Source: Lishizhenia sp. (lineage in GTDB: Bacteria; Bacteroidota; Bacteroidia; Flavobacteriales_D; Crocinitomicaceae). Taken from it: a stretch of 7,202 nt of DNA. The notes beneath the pieces were generated by a model. It was not told the origin of the DNA. It saw only the letters and a program-made list of their open reading frames with translations, and ran no database searches. Every line of letters begins with the position of its first letter. Position 1 is the first letter of the stretch. Positions 1-6,653 of the stretch are shown here, in pieces. The DNA lies in assembly GCA_007117055.1 (NCBI GenBank), contig SKHH01000189.1:1-7202 (forward strand), in the 5' to 3' direction. A program made the position numbers and the translations under genes.

Positions 1-3000
1 ACTCAAAAACCTATGACTCGTTTTGATGAAAAAGAATGGCAAGCCTTTGACACAGAGACTACTTCCCTTAAACAAAAATTAGAAAAGTCCGATGCTTTTC
101 AATGGGGCTTTTTCGGTGATGACGATGAATATGAAACTAAAGTTATTGGGCACACTATAACGGATGCTTTAGAAAAACTCACAGGGATTACTCAAGACGA
201 TGTAGATAAAGGTTCTCTTTTAGATGAGGTCATTGAGAAAATAAACCACAGGTTAAGAGATGAACAAAAAACTGGTTTATTAGGCCACAATATTAATTTT
301 GACTTGAAACGTCTAGAAACATTTATGGACACCCAAGGGTACAGTAAAGTAGATACCGCTATGATGGCACGAATGCTTTATGGCGAAAGTATTGAACAAT
401 ACACCCTAGAAACACTTATCAAAGAATTAAAAGACGGTGTAGCTAAACAAATGGAACAAAGGAAAGGCAAAGCACAAGCGATGCAATTCCTCGAAGCAAT
501 TGAAAAAAATGAAATTGAATTCCACGGCGCATTAACAGATGCCGAAATGACTTATTACTTATTCCACCACATGCTTGAGGATTTAGAAAAGCAAGGTATT
601 AAACATATTGAATCCCTTGACGTAGATTATTTCTTACAACAAAACAAACGCCGAGCAATGTATGGAAAAACTATTAGTACTGCATTTGGTGAAAGTGGTA
701 AGGCTATGCATTTCGATCAAGATGTTAATGTGCGTACAATCAAAGAAGAGATACAAGAATTAACTGAAGAATTAAAAATTATGGAAAAACTACCTAATCG
801 TAGTGAGGCTGTTGAAATGGAACTACAACGCCTTATACAGGACCTTAAAACACAGGTTGGTATAGCTGATGGAGTTTACACTGGTTGGGATGAACTTAAA
901 CAAGTTAGTATGATGGACGCTAACATTGCCCGTTCAGTCTCAGAACTTGTGGGAGAAAAAGAGTTATATAACTTAACCCGTACACAAAAACATCTAAAGG
1001 ATATTGGCTTTGATAGTACCCAAGGTAGTTATGCTTTGATGTACTACAATGATTTTATTAAAGATAAAGAGCCTCAAATTGAAGAAAGGCTAAAAGAATT
1101 CCAAAAAGAAATGGAACAATACACATCTATGTCATTAGATGATGTTCGTAAAATATATGGCCTTTATAAATACCGCCATATAGAATTACCTGAAGGACCT
1201 ATTGAACCAAAAGCATTAATACAACACTATGGAACAGACATGTATGAAATCCGTAAAGCCCATCGTCAAATTAAAGCAGATATTGATGACTTAAGAAAAG
1301 AATTAGGGGGTTATGAAAAAGTAGATGACCTAGAAGTTCGTACAAATTCGAACATCTATTTCTTAATGACCTCTGCAGTTTTCGAACAAGACGAAGAACT
1401 TATTAAAGATTATTTAAACCAATGGTTTGGAAAAGAAGTAGATCCAACTACCGTTGAAAGTTTAACTCAAGAAGTCATGAACTATGTAAAACAAAATGAA
1501 GGTGGAATGGACTGGACAGACCCTCTTATCCAGAAACTTAAAGGTTATTCGGAAGGTATACCAGAAAATTGGGAAACCCTAACCGATTCGGAAGTAAAAA
1601 TTATTCATAAGAAAAAACAACTTGAAGCTATTCAACGGGGTAGAGGTAAAAACGTACAAGAACAAACCGAACTTAATACAGCTATTGAGAACCTCAAACA
1701 ATTAGTTCGAGAACGCAATATTGAAAAACATCAACTTACAGAACAAACTGTTCCATCTATCCGTAGAAAGATTAAAGGACGTTACACGGATGAAGAACTC
1801 AAAAAAATGACGGAACTCATTATTGAAATACGAGACTTACAAGAAAAAATTCCCACGGAAACCCCAAAAGAAAAAGCTTATTACAAACAAGAGTATAAAC
1901 TAGGAACCGCTTTTGAAGAGTTTAATAAAACACGAGACCAAATATTAGACAAAATTAAGAAACGTGAAAAACAAATAGAAGAAACAGAACAATATTGGCA
2001 TAAAGAAATAGAAAGAAAATACGGCAAATGGAATGATAACCACGCCTACACAGAATCTAAAGCAATGACTGACTTATTACTTCAAGAAAATTTAGATGGT
2101 TTCCGTGAGCTAGCAAATAAATACCCTTATATTAATGCCGATGAAATCATCCAAGATTTTGAAGATAATGTAAACAAAGCTCAAAGAGGTAAAGACAAAC
2201 TATTTATATCAAGTAGGCGTGTCAAGGAAATTGGGGAAGATGGAATTGCACGTTATAAAACTGTTTATGATTCTGAAGATTTCGATTTTGATGAGTCTTT
2301 CTTGTTATCACCTATGGAATTAAATTATGACCGTAGAATTAGGGCTAAAGAAACACAACTTATGTTAAAAAATATGATTATTGAAGCCCAACAAAATGAT
2401 CCAAAGTGGGAGCCGGGAGAATTACCACTTCGTGATTTTGAAGAATACTTCTTAAAAGATGAAGATGCACAGCGTTACGCTCTTGAGAAACCACGTATTG
2501 AACGTATGGAAAAATTAGAACGTTTCTACAATATGGACTTAACCGATATTCAAGAAGTATTTAAAGACGGAAAAGAACTACAAGCCTTTATGGATGCGCA
2601 CCCCGAATATAAATTAGTAAGCGTCGTAGAAGATAGTTCTTCAGCCGCAAAAGACCCGTCAAGGTACTTCATTAAGAAAAATCAATTTGACACGGAGATA
2701 GCACTTAAATCTCATAGACATGAGGCTAAGTTTGAACAGTTTAAAAAAATAGAGATGGAAGCTGTTAGGGCAGGAGAATACCAAGAAAGAAAACCCGTTG
2801 CCAAAGAATTACTTTATAGAAACACAGAAGAACTCGATGATTTATTCCAACAATATAACCCCGATGAAGTATCAATTGGAATCATGAGTACCGATGATTT
2901 TAAAAGTGCGAAAGAAATATCTTACAAACCTTACGAATTACCGGGGACACTTGACTGGTATTATCGTAATTTCTTAAGGTTACAAAAGTCTGATATTCTT

Positions 3001-4356
3001 GTTAACTCATCGTGGCACCTTACAAATATCGTAGACATCGCACGTAAAAATAGTCAAATAATGGAAGGTATATGGGACACAAGAGACTACGTAGAAAAAA
3101 TTGGTGACTCTTGGCACCTTTATCATTATTGGGATGAGTATCGTAAAGCCTATATTGAAGAACTAATGACCGAAGAAGGTAAGTTAGACATAGAAACAGA
3201 TGAAGCTATAAGAGAACAAATCATCAATCGTGTCGAACAATTAGGGCATATGGGGTTCGGGGATTATATAAAAGAAAAATACCAAGAAGGCATTACAAAA
3301 GAAAAAATAGAAACAGGTGAACTAGGAAAACTAGGAACACATGTGTTCCAAAAATGGAAAAATTCAAAAAGTTTTAAGGCAAAAAATATAGACCAGCAAG
3401 TGGCCTTTCTTAATGAAGAATTGCAAAATATGATTGTAATGCTTGCAGAAACAAATGAGTTTCAAATGACAAGTGCGGCAACCGATATGCCTCGTTTCTT
3501 GCAATATATGGAACTTAAAAAATTAGAAGAAAGTAAATCCCATTTACGTAACGCATTCCGTTGGTTATCTTATGATAACCCCGTTATGCACAATAATATG
3601 CGTATAGCTAGCCGCATAGAACAAACGGGGCGTTTGCATGGTTATTTATTAGATCGCCATATGTTAGGAACAAGTAAAGACTCGGCTATTGCTCGTTCGT
3701 TGCAAAGGCATTTTGACTATTCCGACCGTAGTTTAATGGAAATGTATGGTATGATGATTTTCCCATTTATTGCGTTCCCGACACGTAATGCTTTATTCTG
3801 GCAAAAACAATTACAAAGTGCGGCTCAAAACAGACGTTATTATCATTTACTTAATGCGGCATGGGGACGATTTGATACCGAACAAAATGATTATGCCCAG
3901 TTCATGCAATCAAAAGGGTATGTACCTATCGGAAATACACTTGTAAAGATTGGGGATTCAAGGTCTTCTGCACTTAATATGGGAACTAATTTTGGGCAAG
4001 TAGCTTACAATCGTTTAAATCCATTATTACGTGCACCGATAGAAGCATTACGGGGCGACACCGACCGGGGAACAGCTGAGACATTAATGCAAGCTGTACC
4101 TATTCTTAGACGTGCGCCTCAACTTGCTGGACAAGCTAGACAAATAAGAGAACAAGGTTTATCGCCTCAAACAACATTACCGGGGTTATTTGGAACCATC
4201 TATGATGATTGGGATCACAATAGACCTGTGCATCGTCAACATCGAAATATTTATAATCAACTTTATAATAGTCGTGGACAATATCGACGATTATCAAATA
4301 ATGCTTATTATCGTACAAGACAAATTATGTATCAAATACGCGATAGACGACGCTAA
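1..4356 (+). CDS. Giant phage polyvalent protein: DEDDh exonuclease domain plus ejected-protein-like C-terminus (5' end probably outside window)
   Basis: Residues are numbered from the ATG at base 13. Residues 9-193 form a DnaQ-like DEDDh 3'-5' exonuclease with every catalytic motif: Exo I D13-T-E15, Exo II GHNINFD with D97, a following VDTAMMAR segment, and Exo III H171-x-A-L-x-D176. The stretch LTGIT (56-60) is typical of this fold. From about 200 to 750 the protein is Glu/Lys-rich and helical, with coiled-coil-like stretches (e.g. 236-285, 540-680). From about 760 it resembles phage large polyvalent proteins: a helical segment around WHLTNIVDIARKN (1001-1013), then HFDYSDRSLMEMYGMMIFPF (1233-1252), then LNPLLRAPIEALRG near 1335-1350. 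This pattern recalls the LPD38-type domain of giant virion-associated proteins. The last ~45 residues are basic and rich in Arg, Tyr and Asn. The frame is open to base 1 and no Shine-Dalgarno precedes the ATG, so the protein is probably longer. The nuclease fold is clear; virion packaging and injection are inferred from family resemblance. Confidence 0.8.
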   Translation, partial: TQKPMTRFDEKEWQAFDTETTSLKQKLEKSDAFQWGFFGDDDEYETKVIGHTITDALEKLTGITQDDVDKGSLLDEVIEKINHRLRDEQKTGLLGHNINFDLKRLETFMDTQGYSKVDTAMMARMLYGESIEQYTLETLIKELKDGVAKQMEQRKGKAQAMQFLEAIEKNEIEFHGALTDAEMTYYLFHHMLEDLEKQGIKHIESLDVDYFLQQNKRRAMYGKTISTAFGESGKAMHFDQDVNVRTIKEEIQELTEELKIMEKLPNRSEAVEMELQRLIQDLKTQVGIADGVYTGWDELKQVSMMDANIARSVSELVGEKELYNLTRTQKHLKDIGFDSTQGSYALMYYNDFIKDKEPQIEERLKEFQKEMEQYTSMSLDDVRKIYGLYKYRHIELPEGPIEPKALIQHYGTDMYEIRKAHRQIKADIDDLRKELGGYEKVDDLEVRTNSNIYFLMTSAVFEQDEELIKDYLNQWFGKEVDPTTVESLTQEVMNYVKQNEGGMDWTDPLIQKLKGYSEGIPENWETLTDSEVKIIHKKKQLEAIQRGRGKNVQEQTELNTAIENLKQLVRERNIEKHQLTEQTVPSIRRKIKGRYTDEELKKMTELIIEIRDLQEKIPTETPKEKAYYKQEYKLGTAFEEFNKTRDQILDKIKKREKQIEETEQYWHKEIERKYGKWNDNHAYTESKAMTDLLLQENLDGFRELANKYPYINADEIIQDFEDNVNKAQRGKDKLFISSRRVKEIGEDGIARYKTVYDSEDFDFDESFLLSPMELNYDRRIRAKETQLMLKNMIIEAQQNDPKWEPGELPLRDFEEYFLKDEDAQRYALEKPRIERMEKLERFYNMDLTDIQEVFKDGKELQAFMDAHPEYKLVSVVEDSSSAAKDPSRYFIKKNQFDTEIALKSHRHEAKFEQFKKIEMEAVRAGEYQERKPVAKELLYRNTEELDDLFQQYNPDEVSIGIMSTDDFKSAKEISYKPYELPGTLDWYYRNFLRLQKSDILVNSSWHLTNIVDIARKNSQIMEGIWDTRDYVEKIGDSWHLYHYWDEYRKAYIEELMTEEGKLDIETDEAIREQIINRVEQLGHMGFGDYIKEKYQEGITKEKIETGELGKLGTHVFQKWKNSKSFKAKNIDQQVAFLNEELQNMIVMLAETNEFQMTSAATDMPRFLQYMELKKLEESKSHLRNAFRWLSYDNPVMHNNMRIASRIEQTGRLHGYLLDRHMLGTSKDSAIARSLQRHFDYSDRSLMEMYGMMIFPFIAFPTRNALFWQKQLQSAAQNRRYYHLLNAAWGRFDTEQNDYAQFMQSKGYVPIGNTLVKIGDSRSSALNMGTNFGQVAYNRLNPLLRAPIEALRGDTDRGTAETLMQAVPILRRAPQLAGQARQIREQGLSPQTTLPGLFGTIYDDWDHNRPVHRQHRNIYNQLYNSRGQYRRLSNNAYYRTRQIMYQIRDRRR

Positions 4357-4361
4357 ATAAA

Positions 4362-4396
4362 AAACCCCCCGCGATTTTAGCGGGGGGTTTATTTTT
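4362..4396. terminator. Bidirectional intrinsic terminator between convergent units
   Basis: A perfect stem pairs AAACCCCCCGC (4362-4372) with GCGGGGGGTTT (4380-4390) around the 7-base loop GATTTTA. On the + strand it is followed by ATTTTT. On the minus strand the same stem is followed by a run of six T. It lies six bases after the stop of the giant + strand gene and overlaps the stop codon of the last minus-strand gene (4395-4397), so one hairpin can end both transcripts. Confidence 0.93.
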
Positions 4397-4649
4397 AGTC
4401 TCGTGGGTCTAATTTAGATTTTAAATATTCTTGATATTTTAAATTTTGTGTATCATCAAGAAACACATCAAAATCATGACCACATTCAAGACAATTAAAA
4501 ACAGGTTCAGTAATTAAATCATCTAAAGGCGTCATGTTACCACTTCTTATAATTATTCCATTTTCTTCATGAACGTGCACAAGATATGTAACCACTTCGG
4601 TAAAGCATCCTTCATTTAAAGGGATTTCACAATTTGGACATTTTAACAT
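4395..4649 (-). CDS. Small zinc-ribbon-like protein, function unknown (84 aa)
   Basis: This is the last gene of the minus-strand operon. Two CxxC knuckles, C4-P-N-C7 and C53-L-E-C56, are about 45 residues apart. The second is followed by GHDF, as in many zinc-ribbon proteins, so one Zn ion held by four cysteines is likely; C15 is an extra cysteine. The middle (17-50) looks like a beta-rich insert and the end (66-84) like a charged helix. The ATG shares one base with the TAA of the gene before it (TAATG), and AGGA lies nine bases upstream, so translation is coupled. The stop codon lies within the terminator's flank. I do not recognise a family beyond the zinc-ribbon layout. A regulatory or protein-contact role is possible but not shown. 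Confidence 0.8.
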   Translation of the reverse strand: MLKCPNCEIPLNEGCFTEVVTYLVHVHEENGIIIRSGNMTPLDDLITEPVFNCLECGHDFDVFLDDTQNLKYQEYLKSKLDPRD

Positions 4650-4912
4650 TATTCAATATCCTGTTCTTTATTTAATTTTTCTGCATTTGCATATCCAATA
4701 CATTCTCTTTTTAATTCTTTTAATAAATCAATAATCCATTCAATCTCTATTTTATTGGTTAGGCGACTTTTTACAAAATCAATACCATAATAATAGTTTG
4801 ATTGATCTAAGTTATAGTCATGCATAAAGTCACTCACAATGCTTTCAACAACATGCATACGTTCAATTGTGTACGCTCTAGTTTCATTAATTTTTTTAGC
4901 TAAATCTTTCAT
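4649..4912 (-). CDS. Hypothetical small helical phage protein (87 aa)
   Basis: No family is recognised. The protein is soluble and probably all-helical: an N-terminal helix (about 1-33), a loop with YYYG at 40-43, then helices at about 44-70 rich in Ile, Leu, Lys and Glu, and a charged tail. There is one cysteine (C71) and no metal-binding or catalytic motif. A strong GGAGG (4920-4924) lies seven bases before the ATG. The start is the ATG of an ATGA whose TGA closes an upstream reading frame (see 4909-5034). The stop overlaps the next gene's ATG by one base. Operon position suggests an accessory early protein. Confidence 0.8.
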   Translation of the reverse strand: MKDLAKKINETRAYTIERMHVVESIVSDFMHDYNLDQSNYYYGIDFVKSRLTNKIEIEWIIDLLKELKRECIGYANAEKLNKEQDIE

Positions 4913-4965
4913 TTGGGTTCCTCCATTTCGTAATCCTTAAATTGCCATAGCCATCCGCTTTTATA

Positions 4966-5034
4966 TCACTCTTTTTTTACGATTTGTACGTATTCACCTT
5001 CAAAGAAAATAAACAATCTTCCGCTATCATTCAT
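4966..5034 (-). CDS. Possible 22-aa micro-ORF, probably the front of an interrupted longer gene
   Basis: The ORF starts with MNDSGRLFIFF, continues with GEYVQIV and KKE, and stops at TGA 4966-4968. Its ATG overlaps the end of the membrane-protein gene by eight bases (5027-5034), the same overlap seen at two other junctions of this operon. A partial ribosome site (AAGGG, 5044-5048) lies nine bases upstream. If translation stops here, the following 53 bases are the only sizeable untranslated gap in the operon. Two frames beyond the stop remain open into the next gene, and a run of seven A lies just before the stop, so this may be a broken, frameshifted or recoded gene of about 41-45 codons. No family is recognised. 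Confidence 0.4.
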   Translation of the reverse strand: MNDSGRLFIFFEGEYVQIVKKE

Positions 5035-5347
5035 GCAATATTACCCTTGCTCTTTCAGTTTTCCATATAATTGTTTCGCCGTTGTGTTGAAACCGCACAT
5101 AATGGTTAACGTCCATCAACCTTGAATTGTATACCAATTCAAACTCTTCAACTTCGGCCGTGTTACACACATTGTGTCTGTCACAGTATTCTATCGTTGC
5201 GGGTGTATCGTGTTGTGATAATAGTTTTATTTCGGATTGTACTTTGATGACGTAATACACCAATACTACTGTTAATAGAACAAGAATAACGATCACAGCT
5301 AATGTTACTATTAAATACGATTTTACTTCTTCATCGGTTCTTTTCAT
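5027..5347 (-). CDS. Small single-pass membrane protein, function unknown (106 aa)
   Basis: A short charged N-terminus (MKRTDEEVK) leads into one long hydrophobic segment, about residues 11-34, rich in Leu, Val and Ile. A polar domain of about 70 residues follows and looks beta-rich. It has two cysteines, C55 and C61, six apart, which could form a disulfide if the domain lies outside the membrane. The flanking charges do not settle the topology. No signal-peptidase site or lipobox is seen, so the segment is probably an anchor. The ATG overlaps the stop of the 31-aa gene upstream as ATGA, so translation is coupled; the visible ribosome site is weak (GTTAGGG). A superinfection or membrane-interference role is only one guess. 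Confidence 0.78.
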   Translation of the reverse strand: MKRTDEEVKSYLIVTLAVIVILVLLTVVLVYYVIKVQSEIKLLSQHDTPATIEYCDRHNVCNTAEVEEFELVYNSRLMDVNHYVRFQHNGETIIWKTERARVILHE

Positions 5348-5439
5348 ATTAGTTTCCCTAACTCAATATATTTTTGTTGCAGTTCTTTCACGTAGCTTTT
5401 TATGGTATCCTTGTCCGCATCTGTTGGGAAGACATACAT
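5344..5439 (-). CDS. Hypothetical 31-aa small protein
   Basis: This is a short gene that a length cut-off would miss. It begins MYVFPTDADKDTIKSY, then has an amphipathic helix-like end (KELQQKYIELGKL). A strong ribosome site, AAAGGAG at 5451-5457, lies 11 bases before the ATG. The gene starts 19 bases after the stop of the DUF3846-like gene. Its TGA (5344-5346) overlaps the ATG of the membrane-protein gene as ATGA. Without it, the strong ribosome site would have no gene and the operon would have a 111-base hole. No family is recognised. It may act itself or may mainly couple translation to the membrane-protein gene, whose own ribosome site is weak. Confidence 0.68.
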   Translation of the reverse strand: MYVFPTDADKDTIKSYVKELQQKYIELGKLI

Positions 5440-5450
5440 TTTGTATTTTT

Positions 5451-5457
5451 CTCCTTT
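5451..5457 (-). promoter_or_regulatory. Ribosome binding site of the 31-aa gene
   Basis: AAAGGAG on the minus strand, 11 bases before the ATG at 5437-5439. It is the main evidence that the 31-codon frame is translated, because no other start lies within range downstream. Confidence 0.7.
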
Positions 5458-5458
5458 A

Positions 5459-5848
5459 TTAACTATATATTACTTGTAAGATTGGATAAAGATCATCGTT
5501 TTCTGGGTCATAGTACATTTGTTTTGGAATTTGTTGAATTAATTGTTTTTGTTCTTTTGTTAATGATAATGTATTTCCTTTTCGGTCTACATTAGGATTA
5601 ACAAATAGAATATTACCTTTAATAGGTTGGATTAGATTCATTTTACTATCTAACCAATGTGCAGTAATAGGATTATTTTCAATTAAAAGTCCTTCATCAT
5701 CTACGTAAGCGTAGAGTTGTTCGTTTGCAGGCCAACCTGTAATAGTTCGACACTTTAAATTATCTTTAATATCTTCAAATTTTTCTATGAAAACCTCTTT
5801 AAGTTCTCTTGTTTTTGTATCCCAAAGTAGTCCATTAAAGCTTTTCAT
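5459..5848 (-). CDS. DUF3846-like phage protein (129 aa)
   Basis: The protein resembles the DUF3846 group of small phage and plasmid proteins, whose function is unknown. The matching core is a β-strand followed by YVDDEGLL (DDEG at 50-53), NPIT shortly after, then GNILFVN (78-84) and a Leu/Thr turn before a Glu/Lys/Gln helix. The family usually has 'DEEG.L...N' followed by 'GTvvvv', which this mirrors. A GTG in the same frame sits at 5854, but AAGGAGG (5858-5864) lies only three bases from it and nine from the ATG at 5848, so the ATG is preferred. The start overlaps the end of the nuclease gene by 14 bases. The assignment rests on pattern memory. Confidence 0.68.
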   Translation of the reverse strand: MKSFNGLLWDTKTRELKEVFIEKFEDIKDNLKCRTITGWPANEQLYAYVDDEGLLIENNPITAHWLDSKMNLIQPIKGNILFVNPNVDRKGNTLSLTKEQKQLIQQIPKQMYYDPENDDLYPILQVIYS

Positions 5849-6653
5849 TTTCACGTGCCTCCTTGAGCATGTTATTTAGAATTAATGCTTTTGAATTTAA
5901 ACGTCTAATAGTTACATCATCATGAGGAACAGGAAATAAATAAAGACTCCAATCTTTAACATTTAGTGCTGCTAAATAACCTCTTGAACTTTTTAGAAAG
6001 TCAATTTGTTGTTGTAATTGTGTGTAGTAATAACTGGGAATACCTGCTTCATCTGCATTATGATGAATGTGTTGTTGTAATGGGGACCATTTAGGATTAA
6101 TAGTGCCCTCGAAATATTTTAAAGATATAGATTGTTTAAAGATTTTACTAAAAGAATCTTCAAGAACATTACCTTCTGCATCAATGATACAGATACCTTT
6201 ATTAAAATCGTAATATCTAGTACCATACATACTAATAGTTTTAACCTCAATAGGGATCCATTCATCTCCGTTGTTAAACATAATCACACCGTCAAAATTA
6301 GTATTTAATCCATTATCTTTACCATACATGTGATTTGGTTTATGAATACTTACCCCTAATGTTTGAGTTAATTTAGAAATAATAAAGTCTTCTAAATCTT
6401 TTCCCATTCGTACATTAGCTTTTTTTCCGATAGAATCATCATGAACACGATTAATTTTATCGTTCAATAATTCTTCTGGACTTCCACCGGGAAAAGGATT
6501 TACATTTAGGATACGGGAACTATCACTAGCTCCGAATCCATCATAGCGGATTTTAGCAAAATCTTCATCATTCATTTGAGTGGCATTTTCAGCTGTAATA
6601 AAAATACCATGTTTTTCTAAATATTTAGTTAATATTAAATCAAAATTATTCAT
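5835..6653 (-). CDS. YqaJ/lambda-exonuclease-family recombination nuclease (272 aa)
   Basis: A PD-(D/E)xK nuclease of the YqaJ viral recombinase family, which resects duplex DNA to leave single strands for a phage annealing protein. Motifs, numbered from the ATG at 6651-6653: GASD near 41-44 in FGASDSSRILNVNPF, MGKDLED with E88, the metal-binding D121 in NTNFDG, and E136-V-K138. These are followed by YTQLQQQIDF (Q212) and YLAALN, the usual QxxxQ-type helix. The spacing from K138 to Q212 is much longer than the roughly 26 residues of lambda exonuclease, so there is an insertion. The frame continues upstream to an ATG at 6698, but GGAG (6661-6664) fits the ATG at 6653 (seven bases). That start also overlaps the MazG-like gene by eight bases, as at another junction here. 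No annealing protein is visible in this window. Confidence 0.87.
   Translation of the reverse strand: MNNFDLILTKYLEKHGIFITAENATQMNDEDFAKIRYDGFGASDSSRILNVNPFPGGSPEELLNDKINRVHDDSIGKKANVRMGKDLEDFIISKLTQTLGVSIHKPNHMYGKDNGLNTNFDGVIMFNNGDEWIPIEVKTISMYGTRYYDFNKGICIIDAEGNVLEDSFSKIFKQSISLKYFEGTINPKWSPLQQHIHHNADEAGIPSYYYTQLQQQIDFLKSSRGYLAALNVKDWSLYLFPVPHDDVTIRRLNSKALILNNMLKEARENEKL
5858..5864 (-). promoter_or_regulatory. Ribosome binding site deciding the DUF3846-like start
   Basis: AAGGAGG on the minus strand lies inside the last codons of the YqaJ-like gene. It is three bases from an in-frame GTG and nine from the ATG at 5846-5848. The second spacing is the workable one, so the ATG is taken as the start. 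Confidence 0.72.

Noticed and set aside
4136..4318. A 60-codon minus-strand frame inside the end of the giant gene
   Set aside because: It lies wholly antisense within a clear coding region, beyond the terminator of the minus operon, and its Tyr/Asp/Val-rich composition is the mirror of the Arg/Tyr/Asn-rich tail codons. No ribosome site was noted.
4966..4978. Programmed -1 frameshift at A AAA AAA before the TGA
   Set aside because: The heptamer is in the right phase, but the -1 frame meets TAA after three codons (Arg-Val-Ile), so it would add almost nothing. The +1 and zero frames are the long ones.
5374..5595. A 73-codon plus-strand frame, hydrophobic (Phe/Leu/Ile-rich)
   Set aside because: It is antisense to the 31-aa and DUF3846-like genes, both of which have good ribosome sites. 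The hydrophobic look comes from reading Lys/Glu/Gln codons backwards.
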